In this document: positions 34,847 through 44,426 of the stretch, one piece after another
Layout: each line of letters starts with the position of its first letter
Position numbering within the stretch: the stretch's first letter is position 1
From: Streptomyces sp. HUAS MG91
Lineage (GTDB): Bacteria > Actinomycetota > Actinomycetes > Streptomycetales > Streptomycetaceae
Reading direction: 5' to 3'
Assembly (NCBI RefSeq): GCF_040529335.1
Contig: NZ_CP159534.1
Coordinates: 1,364,001-1,428,000 of the forward strand
DNA: 64,000 nt
Position numbers and translations under genes: made by a program
Notes under the pieces: generated by a model
The model's input: only the letters and a program-made list of their open reading frames with translations
Databases searched by the model: none
Told to the model about the DNA's origin: nothing

Positions 34847-35731
34847 GTGAGTACCAGCGACACCGACATCCGCACCCTGCTGCTCGAGGCACTGAGGAGC
34901 CAGGAGGACCAGATCGCCGTCCGCTGGACGACGCTCCAGCTGGAGCAGGCCGCACTCGGCGCGGACATGACCGAGGGCGAGCTGCGCGAGGAGGCCCGCA
35001 CGCTCATCGACGCGCTCTCCGACGCGCTGGCCGGCGACATCCCGGTCGAGCGCGTGGTGACCGCGCACCACCACCTGCGCACGGCGGTCACCGAGCTGTC
35101 GCTGCGCCGGGTCCGCGCGGGTGCCACCCCCACCGACACCTCGCTCGCGGTGCTCTCCCTCAAGGAGGCGCTGCTGGCCGCCGTGCAGCACACCACGCGC
35201 GACATGGGCGAGCTGTACGCGGCGGCGATCCTGGTGAACCGGATGCTGGACGCGGCGGGCGCGCTCTCCTTCGAGACCTACGTCGAGGGCCGCGAGGAGA
35301 TCATCCGGCGGCAGAGCCGACAGCTCCTCGAGCTGTCCACGCCGGTGGTGCGGCTGTGGAAGCGTGTGCTCGCGGTGCCGCTGATCGGCACCCTCGACAC
35401 GGCGCGCACCCAGATCGTCATGGAGTCGCTGCTCCAGGCCATCCAGGACGACGAGGCGAAGGTCGCCATCATCGACATCACCGGGGTGCTGACCGTCGAC
35501 ACCGCGGTCGCCCAGCACCTCATGCACACGGTCAACGCGGTCCGGCTGATGGGCGCGGACTGTGTCATCAGCGGGATCCGGCCCCCCATCGCACAGACCA
35601 TCGCCCAGTTGGGAATCGACCTGTCCACCATCCTGACCCGTGCCACCCTGGCCGACGCCCTGTCCGCCGCGATCAGCCTCACGGACCAGCCCGCCGTGGG
35701 CCCGGCCGTCGCCGAGTCGGCAGCACGGTGA
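34847..35731 (+). CDS. rsbR: Stressosome scaffold protein RsbR
   Basis: A 294-residue protein: a helical N-terminal sensor half (about 1-155; LLLEALRSQEDQIAVRWTTL, RsbRD-type) and a STAS domain at about 170-285. Both threonines phosphorylated by RsbT in Bacillus RsbR are conserved: T185 in GTLDTAR and T219 in GVLTVDTAV, 34 residues apart as in the Bacillus protein. GTG start at 34847 with GAGAGAGGC before it. First gene of a seven-gene operon; its stop overlaps the rsbS start (GTGA). Probably the stress-sensing subunit; the signal is unknown. Confidence 0.95.
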   Translation: MSTSDTDIRTLLLEALRSQEDQIAVRWTTLQLEQAALGADMTEGELREEARTLIDALSDALAGDIPVERVVTAHHHLRTAVTELSLRRVRAGATPTDTSLAVLSLKEALLAAVQHTTRDMGELYAAAILVNRMLDAAGALSFETYVEGREEIIRRQSRQLLELSTPVVRLWKRVLAVPLIGTLDTARTQIVMESLLQAIQDDEAKVAIIDITGVLTVDTAVAQHLMHTVNAVRLMGADCVISGIRPPIAQTIAQLGIDLSTILTRATLADALSAAISLTDQPAVGPAVAESAAR

Positions 35732-36129
35732 CCACCCCGCGCCCGCAGGGCGTTCCCATTCTCCGGCTGGGCGACGTCCTGGTGACGGGCCTGCTCAACG
35801 AGCTGGACGACAAGTCCGCTCTCCTGTTCACGGACGAACTGACCGAGCGGATCGTGTCGGACTCCGCCCGCGGGGTGCTCATCGACATCTCCCGTCTGGA
35901 GATCATCGACTCGTTCGTGGCCCGTACGCTCATGGAGCTGACCACGATGTCGCGACTGCTCGGCGCCCGGGTGATCGTCGCCGGGATGCGTCCCGCGGTC
36001 GCCATCACGCTGGTCGAACTCGGCATCCGGCTGACGGGCGTGGAGACCGCGCTCAACGCGGAGCAGGCCCTGACCGCGCTCGGCTGGCAGCGGACCCTGG
36101 AGGCTCCCGGCCATGACCTTGTCGGATGA
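35728..36129 (+). CDS. rsbS: Stressosome antagonist RsbS
   Basis: A 133-residue single STAS domain. The phosphorylation site IDISRLEIIDSFVAR is present, with S62 equivalent to Bacillus RsbS Ser59. With RsbR it should form the stressosome core that holds RsbT until stress. GTG at 35728 overlaps the rsbR stop; its 3' end overlaps rsbT by 17 bp, which indicates coupled translation. The RsbR-RsbS-RsbT order is the classic one. Confidence 0.95.
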   Translation: MTTPRPQGVPILRLGDVLVTGLLNELDDKSALLFTDELTERIVSDSARGVLIDISRLEIIDSFVARTLMELTTMSRLLGARVIVAGMRPAVAITLVELGIRLTGVETALNAEQALTALGWQRTLEAPGHDLVG

Positions 36130-36571
36130 GCACGCGGCACCCACGGCCCATCACCCGGGCCCGCAGGTGACCGTGCACCGCGCGTACGAAGTCCGGTCGG
36201 ACGACGACCTGCTGACGGTGCGTCATGCCGTGCGGGCGGCCACGATCGAGTGCGGATTCGGGCTGGTCGACCAGACCCGGGTGGTCACCGCGGCGAGCGA
36301 ACTCGCCCGCAACGCCTACGTCCACGGCAAGGGCGGCACCCTCACGGTGGAGCTGCTGGCCCGGCCCGGCGGCAGCGGCATCCGGCTGGTGATAGGGGAC
36401 GAAGGACCCGGCATCGCGGACGTCGGCGCCGCGCTCCAGGACGGCTTCACCACCGGCGGCGGTCTCGGCCACGGCCTGGGCGGGGCCCGGCGGCTGATGG
36501 ACGAGTTCCACATCGACACCTGTCCCGGCGCGGGGACGACGGTGACCGTGGTGCGCTGGACGTCGCGATGA
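36113..36571 (+). CDS. rsbT: Switch kinase RsbT
   Basis: A 152-residue GHKL-type Ser/Thr kinase. N box ASELARNAYVHG, G1 box GDEGPGIAD, and glycine lid GGGLGHGLGGARRLMDEF are all present, as in RsbT and unlike the longer RsbW. It phosphorylates RsbS and RsbR on stress, then leaves to activate an RsbU-like phosphatase; the phosphatase at 37581 with its coiled coil is the natural partner. Overlaps rsbS at its start and the next gene at its stop (ATGA). Confidence 0.94.
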   Translation: MTLSDEHAAPTAHHPGPQVTVHRAYEVRSDDDLLTVRHAVRAATIECGFGLVDQTRVVTAASELARNAYVHGKGGTLTVELLARPGGSGIRLVIGDEGPGIADVGAALQDGFTTGGGLGHGLGGARRLMDEFHIDTCPGAGTTVTVVRWTSR

Positions 36572-37584
36572 CCGGGCAGACCCACGACCCCGCGGTCACC
36601 GCGGAGATCGTCCTCGACCACTCCAGCGCCGTGCACCACGCGGCGACGCTGGCCCGGCGGGCCGCCCGGCACGGCGGCCTGGACGACATCGCCGCCGAGC
36701 GCGCCGCGGTGCTCACGACCGAACTCGCCGGGAACCTGCTGCTGCACGCGGTGGGCGGCGCCGTCTACGTGCAGTGCCATCCGCTGGGCGGCGGCATCGA
36801 CGTGGTCGCCGTGGACCGCGGGCCCGGCATGGCGAGCCCGGACCGGGCCATGGTCGACGGATTCAGCACCACCGGCACGCTCGGCTCCGGCATGGGCGCG
36901 GCCCGCCGGCTCGCCGACGAGCTGACGCTGCGCACCCTGCCCGGCGTCGGCACCCTGATCTGCGCCCGCTTCCACGCGCCCGGCACCCGCCCGCCCCGGT
37001 CCGACCTGGGCCTGCTGTGTCTGCCGGTGCGCGGCGAGGAGGCGTGCGGGGACAGCGCGGCCGTGGTGGACGCGCCCGACGGGCGCACCGCGGTCGTCGT
37101 GGACGGGCTGGGGCACGGAGCAGAGGCGGCCGAGGCGAGCGCCGCCGCCGTGACCGCGTTCCGCGCCGCGCCCGAGCGCCCGCTGCCCGAGATCCTCACC
37201 GCGATGGACCACGCGCTGCGCTCCGGCCGCGGCGCCGCGGTCGGCCTGGTGCGGCTGCGGCCCGGTTCGGTGGAGCACTGCGGCGTCGGCAACGTACGGC
37301 TGCTGCTGGTGTCCCAGGACGGCGTGCGCTCCCGGGCGCTCGGCCGGCCGGGCGTGGTCGGCTGGAACATGCCGCAACCCCGGTCCCACACGCTGCCCAT
37401 GCCCGAGGAGTGCGCCGCGGTCGTGCACAGCGACGGCATCGCGGCCCGCTGGGCCGACACCGCCGCCCCCTTCCTGCTCGGCATGCCGCCCCGGTTGCTC
37501 GCCGCCGCCCTGGGGCACGGCCACCGCAGCGCACGCGACGACGCGACCGCTCTGGTCTCCGGGGCGGCAAGGAGGAGTTCATGA
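36568..37584 (+). CDS. ATPase-PP2C fusion phosphatase (RsbX-like)
   Basis: A 338-residue protein joining an RsbT/RsbW-type ATPase domain (about 1-135; TTELAGNLLLHA as N box, AVDRGPGMASPDR as G1, LGSGMGAARRLADEL as lid) to a SpoIIE/PP2C phosphatase domain (about 145-335; VVDGLGHGAEAAEAS with metal-binding Asp). The phosphatase half resembles RsbX, which resets the stressosome by dephosphorylating RsbR and RsbS. Such fusions occur in actinobacterial and other stressosome operons. Start overlaps the rsbT stop. Confidence 0.92.
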   Translation: MTGQTHDPAVTAEIVLDHSSAVHHAATLARRAARHGGLDDIAAERAAVLTTELAGNLLLHAVGGAVYVQCHPLGGGIDVVAVDRGPGMASPDRAMVDGFSTTGTLGSGMGAARRLADELTLRTLPGVGTLICARFHAPGTRPPRSDLGLLCLPVRGEEACGDSAAVVDAPDGRTAVVVDGLGHGAEAAEASAAAVTAFRAAPERPLPEILTAMDHALRSGRGAAVGLVRLRPGSVEHCGVGNVRLLLVSQDGVRSRALGRPGVVGWNMPQPRSHTLPMPEECAAVVHSDGIAARWADTAAPFLLGMPPRLLAAALGHGHRSARDDATALVSGAARRSS

Positions 37585-38801
37585 CCGACAAGGCGGCCGC
37601 GCACCAGCGCACGACGCACCGGTCGCTGCCCGAACTGCGCTCGGCGGTACGGGCGTTGGCGGCCCGGGTGCACCTGCCCGCCGAGCTGCGCACCCGCCTC
37701 GCGCAGTCCGTGTCCCGGGTGGCCGAGGCCGAACTGCGGGCGGGCCGGCCGGTCACCCTGGAGGCCGCGCCGGACCGGACGGCGGACGACCCGGAGCTGA
37801 CCCTGCGGCTGCGGGCGCCGTCCGCGTCCGGCGTGGAGAACCTGCCGCTGCCGGCCCAGCGCGAGGCGGACACCGCGGTGTGGCGCATCCCGCTGCCCGC
37901 GCGGCCCCCGGCCGCCCGGCAGCAGCCGGACTCCCCCGTGGAGCTGCTGGAGGAGGAGCTGCGCACCGCGGTGCAGCGGGCCGAGACCCTGGAGGCCGAC
38001 CGGCGCAGCCTCACCCACGAGCTGGACGAGACCAACAGCGGCGTCCTCGCCCTCTACGTGCAGCTGGAGGAGCGCGACGAGCAACTGCGGCGCGCGCACG
38101 GCCAGATGCTGCGCGAGCTGGAGGACGCGCTGCGCCCGGCGCCGATAAAGGTCGACGGCCTGGAACTGGCCATCCACTACGCGCCGGCCGAGACCGACGC
38201 CCCGACGGGCGGCGATCTCTACGACTGGTTCCAGCTCCCCGACGGCACCGTGCACATCACGGTCGTCGACGCCCTCGGGCACGGTGTCGCCAGTACCCGC
38301 AGCGCCCTGAACGTCACGCACGCGGTGCGCACCCTCACCCTGGAGGGCCACTCGCTGGAGTCGATCGTGGGGCGCACCGACGAGATCCTGCTGCCCTACG
38401 ACCGGGAGCTGATGGCGACGGTCCAGCTGGTCCGCGTCGATCCGGTCTCCGGCCGCGTCGCCCTCGCCAACGGCAGCCATCCGCCGCCCCTGCTGGTGAG
38501 CGGCGACGGCAGCGCCCGCTTCCTGGAGGTGCGCGGCCGGGGCATCGGCTATCCGATGGCGGGCAGTGAGGGCCTGCGCCACGAACAGCTCGCCCCCGAC
38601 GACCTCCTGGTCCTGTACACGGACGGCCTGACCGAGAGCCGCCGTGATCCCTACGAAGGGGAACGGCGGCTCACCGCGGCGGCCGTGCGCCACCGGAACC
38701 GCCCCACCGAAGAGATCCCCGGCGCCCTCGCACAGGAGATGCACACCGTGATCCTGCACCCGGACGACACCCTCGCCCTCACCGTACGGAGAAGCCGATG
38801 A
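37581..38801 (+). CDS. PP2C-type protein phosphatase with coiled coil (RsbU-like)
   Basis: A 406-residue phosphatase. Helical N-terminus (about 15-60) that may bind RsbT; charged coiled coil at about 118-185 (LLEEELRTAVQRAETLEADR and beyond); SpoIIE/PP2C domain at about 200-400 with GGDLYDWFQL, VVDALGHGVASTRSALN and LLVLYTDGLTESRRD carrying the metal Asp residues. Its likely target is the STAS antagonist encoded next. ATGA overlap with the preceding gene; GGAGGAG before the ATG. The coiled coil is the signalling helix expected of an RsbT-activated phosphatase. Confidence 0.93.
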   Translation: MTDKAAAHQRTTHRSLPELRSAVRALAARVHLPAELRTRLAQSVSRVAEAELRAGRPVTLEAAPDRTADDPELTLRLRAPSASGVENLPLPAQREADTAVWRIPLPARPPAARQQPDSPVELLEEELRTAVQRAETLEADRRSLTHELDETNSGVLALYVQLEERDEQLRRAHGQMLRELEDALRPAPIKVDGLELAIHYAPAETDAPTGGDLYDWFQLPDGTVHITVVDALGHGVASTRSALNVTHAVRTLTLEGHSLESIVGRTDEILLPYDRELMATVQLVRVDPVSGRVALANGSHPPPLLVSGDGSARFLEVRGRGIGYPMAGSEGLRHEQLAPDDLLVLYTDGLTESRRDPYEGERRLTAAAVRHRNRPTEEIPGALAQEMHTVILHPDDTLALTVRRSR

Positions 38802-39196
38802 CCCACGCCGCGCCCGGGGCGATACCCGGAGACCCCGACCACGTGCTGCGGCTGGCCACCGAGCAGGGCCCGGACGGCCCGGTCGTCGCCCTCACCGGCG
38901 ACCTGGACTACGAGAGCGCGCCGCGGCTGGTCGACGCCCTCACCCGGGTCGCGGTGCCGGACGGGGACACGCTCACCCTCGACCTGTCGGACGTACGGTT
39001 CTTCGACTCGGGTGGCATCAACGCGCTGCTGCGGGCGCGGAACGCGCTGCAGGAGCGGGGTTCCGACCTGGTGGTGTGCGAGCTGTCCCCGGTCGTCGAG
39101 CGGATCTTCCGGATCACCGGGCTGGACACGGTCCTGGTGCCCGGCGGACCGGCCGGAACCGGAACCGGGACCGGTACCGGCCCGGCGGCGGGGTAG
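38798..39196 (+). CDS. STAS-domain anti-sigma factor antagonist (RsbV-like)
   Basis: A 132-residue antagonist. STAS domain at about 15-115; phosphorylation site VRFFDSGGINALLRARN with S71. C-terminus ends in a Gly-Thr run (GTGTGTGTG) unlike neighbours. In its non-phosphorylated form it should bind the anti-sigma kinase encoded next and free a sigma factor. The phosphatase before it and the kinase after it make the usual RsbU-RsbV-RsbW chain. No sigma factor gene follows, so the sigma target is elsewhere. Confidence 0.92.
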   Translation: MTHAAPGAIPGDPDHVLRLATEQGPDGPVVALTGDLDYESAPRLVDALTRVAVPDGDTLTLDLSDVRFFDSGGINALLRARNALQERGSDLVVCELSPVVERIFRITGLDTVLVPGGPAGTGTGTGTGPAAG

Positions 39197-39217
39197 CCGT
39201 TACAGATGGAGATCGTG

Positions 39218-39574
39218 ATGGACGGTCCCCTGACGGGGACACAGGCCCGGCACACGGCTGCCAGGTTTCTCGCCGAGCACTGTCCCTGGGCCGATACGGA
39301 CGCGGTGCTCCTGGTCGTCTCGGAGCTGGTCACGAACGCGGCCCGGCACACGGGCGCGCTGGCCCGGCTGCGGCTGCGCGTGGACGCGGGCGGGCTCGCG
39401 GTGGAGGTGGAGGACGCGGATCCGCGCGCCCCGGTGCCGCGGGCGCCGGATCTCGGCGGCGGGGGCGGCTTCGGCTGGCACATGGTGGAGCGGCTCGCCG
39501 AGCAGCTCTCGGTGCGGCCGTCGGCGGACGGCAAGTGCATCGCGGCGGCGTGGGCGGCGCCGACGGCTGTCTGA
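39218..39574 (+). CDS. RsbW-like anti-sigma kinase (ATP-binding protein)
   Basis: A 118-residue GHKL ATPase of the HATPase_c_2 kind: N box SELVTNAARHTG, D box EVEDADPRAPVP, and glycine lid GGGGGFGWHMVERLAEQL. Short, as usual for the many Streptomyces RsbW-like proteins. The ATG at 39218 is chosen for the GGAG six bases before it; an ATG at 39206 is also possible. It may capture a sigma factor or only phosphorylate the STAS protein upstream. Last gene of the operon, 22 bp after its neighbour. Confidence 0.88.
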   Translation: MDGPLTGTQARHTAARFLAEHCPWADTDAVLLVVSELVTNAARHTGALARLRLRVDAGGLAVEVEDADPRAPVPRAPDLGGGGGFGWHMVERLAEQLSVRPSADGKCIAAAWAAPTAV

Positions 39575-39598
39575 GCCGGGGCGCCGCCCACCGCGCGG

Positions 39599-41245
<1,647 letters not shown>

Positions 41246-41384
41246 CTAGAAGGGAGCCCCGGAAGGATGCCGCCGGGGCACAAAGCACGTACTTCATTTT
41301 CCCACGTGGGCCATGGTCACGTCTTCGGGCCGAACGTCCCAAGGCCGGAGGACGGGCTTGGATGATCGTCCGAGTGAGGCCCGG

Positions 41385-42791
41385 TCACTCCTCGAACGCG
41401 TCCAGCGCCCCGGTGAAGCAGCTCAGCGGCGCATGCGTGAGTCCGGCGCCGATCTGCCCGATGCCGGGTTCGCGGTGGGCGATGCCGGTGGTGATGACGG
41501 GTTCGAGGCCGGTGTCGACGACCTTGCGCACGTCGATGCCGACCGGGCTGCCCGCGAAGTCGAGCCCGGAGAGCCGGTAGTCCCGGTGCCGCCCGAGGGT
41601 GATCGTCGCCATGTCCGCGCTGATCCGGCGGGCCCGCTCGGGGGTGCCGCCGACGAAGCCGACGATGGCCGGGGCGGCCGCGAGGGCGAAGCCGCCGAGG
41701 CCGTGCGTCTCGGTGATGGCGCTGTCGCCGATGTCGGGGTTGGCGTCGTCCGGCCCGTACCCGGCGAAGTACAGCCCGTCGACGGGCGCGGCGGGCGCCG
41801 TGAACCAGGCGTCGCCGAGGCCGCTGACGCGGATGCCGACGTCGACGCCGTTGCGGGCGAAGGCGGTGACGAGGGTGGAGTGCTCCACGCCGTGCCCGGC
41901 CATCAGGGCCAGCTTGCTGGCCGCCATGGAGAAGTTGAGGAACCAGTAGTTGTTGTCGCGCAGGAAGTCGAGCGCCTCGATGCCGCCGAGGTCGGCGTGG
42001 CGGGCGAGGGCGGGGCCGAGTTCGCGGGTGAGCAGGGCGCTGGCGGCGGTGTTGCGGCTGTGGCACTCGTCGCCCATCTGGAGCGCCTGCGCGGTGACGG
42101 TACGGAGGTTGACCGGTTCGGGCAGGGACCGCAGGGCCGCGCGCAGGGCGGGCCCCAGCCGCTCCCCCATCCAGCGCAGCCGCCGCATGACGTCGTCGCC
42201 GAGCGCGCCGTAGCGCAGACAGCGCCCTTGTCCCTCGTTGAGGTTGGAGTACGCGCGCAGTCCGCTCGCCCGGTCCTCCACGACCATCAGCGGCATGGAT
42301 GCGGAGACGATCCCCGCCATCGGGCCGACCGCGTCGTGGTGGTGGCAGGGCGCGAAGCGGACGGCGCCGGATCCGGCGAGCCGCAGCGCCTCGTCCTCGG
42401 TGGCGGCCCAGCCTTCGAGGAGGGCCGCGCCGACGACGGCGGCCCGCATCGGGCCGCACATCCGCTCCCAGGCGACGGGCGGCCCGGCGTGCAGCAGCAG
42501 CCTTTCGCCCGCGAGTTCGGGGATCAGTTCGCCGGCTGGGCGGACGTCGGTCCACAGCGGCTGTACGTCCAGGACGCGCCGCAGCGCGGTGGCGTTGGCG
42601 GCCTCGATGTCGGGGCGGGCGGTGAGCCGGGCCAGTTTGGCGGCGAGGCGGGTGTCCCCGGCGGCGGGCGGCCGCCAGTCGATCCGGGTGACCGTGGCCC
42701 CGGCGGCGCGGGGTGCGGCGGCGAACTCCTCGACGCCGATGTTCACGACGTGCGGCGGGGCGGCCAGCAGCGGGCGGGCGGGCGGGGTCAT
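41385..42791 (-). CDS. DUF1116 protein (AllG/YlbE-like, oxamic transcarbamylase subunit type)
   Basis: A 468-residue cytoplasmic protein of the DUF1116 family. Typical segments: VNIGVEEFAAAPRAAGATVT at the N-terminus, CHHHDAVGPMAGIVSASMPL, YSNLNEGQGRCLRYGALGDD and DECHSRNTAASALLTRELGP. In E. coli the DUF1116 protein YlbE (AllG) with FdrA (AllF) and AllH makes the oxamic transcarbamylase of allantoin breakdown. Here it follows fdrA with a 4-bp ATGA overlap; no AllH-like gene is seen. A carbamoyl or acyl transfer in nitrogen catabolism is likely, substrate open. Confidence 0.88.
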   Translation of the reverse strand: MTPPARPLLAAPPHVVNIGVEEFAAAPRAAGATVTRIDWRPPAAGDTRLAAKLARLTARPDIEAANATALRRVLDVQPLWTDVRPAGELIPELAGERLLLHAGPPVAWERMCGPMRAAVVGAALLEGWAATEDEALRLAGSGAVRFAPCHHHDAVGPMAGIVSASMPLMVVEDRASGLRAYSNLNEGQGRCLRYGALGDDVMRRLRWMGERLGPALRAALRSLPEPVNLRTVTAQALQMGDECHSRNTAASALLTRELGPALARHADLGGIEALDFLRDNNYWFLNFSMAASKLALMAGHGVEHSTLVTAFARNGVDVGIRVSGLGDAWFTAPAAPVDGLYFAGYGPDDANPDIGDSAITETHGLGGFALAAAPAIVGFVGGTPERARRISADMATITLGRHRDYRLSGLDFAGSPVGIDVRKVVDTGLEPVITTGIAHREPGIGQIGAGLTHAPLSCFTGALDAFEE

Positions 42792-44326
42792 GCGGGGCCT
42801 CCGATCGTGGCGGGTCGTGGCGCGGGCAGCCCTGCCGCCTGTACCCCGCCCAGCAGGCGGGCGCAGGCGAGGGCCGCCTGGGTGCTGCTGCCGACGACCT
42901 CGGCGCCCGCCTCGCGCAGCACGCGGCGCTGGTCGCCCGCCCGCTGCGGGTCCTCGTCGGTGCCGACGACGAAGCAGAGCACGGCGGGCCGGTCGGGTCC
43001 GGCATCGGCCAGGATCTCGGCGACGGCGGCGGCCGGGTCGGGGGCGGCGCCGTGGCCGATGACGAGGTCGAGCACGATCACGGCCGCGGCCGGATCGGCG
43101 AGCGCCGCCCGCAGCCAGGCCGCGCGCACCGCCGGGTCGATCATCGGGTGCGGGCGGCCCGCGGTGAAGGCGTCGTCGCCCAGGTCGAGGACGAGGTGGC
43201 GGGGCGGCAGCGCGGGCGGCGCGCCGGGCCGGCCCGCGCTGCGGTCGAGCGGGCCGAGCGCAGGGCCCAGCAGCAGGTCCGCCTCGTGGGCGAAGGTGCC
43301 GCCGGTGTACAGGGCGCGCAGCAGGCGGCGAGCGGGCGGCGGCGCGGGCAGCGAGGGTACGGGTTCGGCGGGGACGGGGTGGCCCAGGGCCTGTTCGGCG
43401 GCGGCGCGCGCGGCCTCGTACAGGGTCGGGGCGAGGGTGACGCCGGGCGGCACCGGGACTCCCGCGGGGTCCCAGCCCAGGAAGCAGACGACGGCGGGCT
43501 TGCCGAGGTCGCCGACGCGGGCGAGCAGTTGTTCGGCGACGCGGGGCGCGGGTGGCTTGGAGACGAGGACGACGGAGTCGGTGGCCGGGTCGGCGGCGAG
43601 GGCGTCGAGCGCGGCCCGGGTGGTCAGTCCGCCGACGGCCTCGCTCACGTCGCGGCTGCCGGTGCCGATGATGTGGCTGACGCCCGCGCCCATGGCGTGC
43701 AGCAGCGTTGACACCTGTTGCAGGCCGGTGCCGGAGGCGCCGGTGAGGCCGATGGTGCCGTGCCGGACGGCGTTGGCGAAGCCGAGCGGGACGCCGCCGA
43801 TGACGGCGGTGCCGCAGTCGGGGCCCATCACGAGCAGGCCGTGGCGGGCGGCCTCCTGTTTGAGCTCCACCTCGTCGTCGAGCGGCACGTGGTCGCTGAA
43901 GACGAAGGCGTGCAGCCCGCGGCGGAGCGCTTTGCGGGCCTCGGCGGCCGCGTAGGCGCCAGGGGTGGAGATCAGCGCCAGGTCGGCGTCGGCGGGCGCG
44001 CCGGCCAGCGAGCGCGGCGGCGGCGCGGACTCCTGTGGGCCGTCCGCGGGGCCGCCGGTGTCGCGCAGGGCGGTGACGGCCTCGGCCAGCGCGTGCTCCA
44101 CGGCGTCGGGGGTGCCGCGCACGGCGACGATCAGGTCGTTGGGGGCGGCGGAGCGCCCCTCCTCGCCCAACAGCCCGGCGTCGGCGAGGACTTCACGGTT
44201 GGCGGGGGTTGCCATGACGAGGCTGACGGCGTCCAGGCCGGGGGCTCCGGCGAGGCGCGCGGCCACTCTCATCAGGGCGACGGAGTCGGCGTACAGGTCG
44301 TTGTGCACGGCGTTTCGCAGCACCAT
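42788..44326 (-). CDS. fdrA: FdrA family protein (AllF-like)
   Basis: A 512-residue protein related to succinyl-CoA synthetase alpha/beta folds. Two repeats: a CoA-binding-like N-terminal part (VVMATPANREVLADAGLL type, with VFSDHVPLDDEVELKQEAAR and MGPDCGTAVIGGVPLGFANA) and a ligase part (GLTGASGTGLQQVSTLLHAM, GTGSRDVSEAVGGLT). ATG at 44326. Overlaps the DUF1116 gene by 4 bp, so the two are coupled and probably form one complex. FdrA is AllF of the E. coli oxamic transcarbamylase. No carbamate kinase gene lies in the window. Confidence 0.92.
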   Translation of the reverse strand: MVLRNAVHNDLYADSVALMRVAARLAGAPGLDAVSLVMATPANREVLADAGLLGEEGRSAAPNDLIVAVRGTPDAVEHALAEAVTALRDTGGPADGPQESAPPPRSLAGAPADADLALISTPGAYAAAEARKALRRGLHAFVFSDHVPLDDEVELKQEAARHGLLVMGPDCGTAVIGGVPLGFANAVRHGTIGLTGASGTGLQQVSTLLHAMGAGVSHIIGTGSRDVSEAVGGLTTRAALDALAADPATDSVVLVSKPPAPRVAEQLLARVGDLGKPAVVCFLGWDPAGVPVPPGVTLAPTLYEAARAAAEQALGHPVPAEPVPSLPAPPPARRLLRALYTGGTFAHEADLLLGPALGPLDRSAGRPGAPPALPPRHLVLDLGDDAFTAGRPHPMIDPAVRAAWLRAALADPAAAVIVLDLVIGHGAAPDPAAAVAEILADAGPDRPAVLCFVVGTDEDPQRAGDQRRVLREAGAEVVGSSTQAALACARLLGGVQAAGLPAPRPATIGGPA

Positions 44327-44426
44327 GGGCCGACTGTAGGCAGGGCGCGCGGCCCCGGGACATGGCTCCCGCTGCCAGTGCCCCCGCGGGTTTACCGGCA
44401 CCGGATGACAAGGTCCGCCGCGGCCC

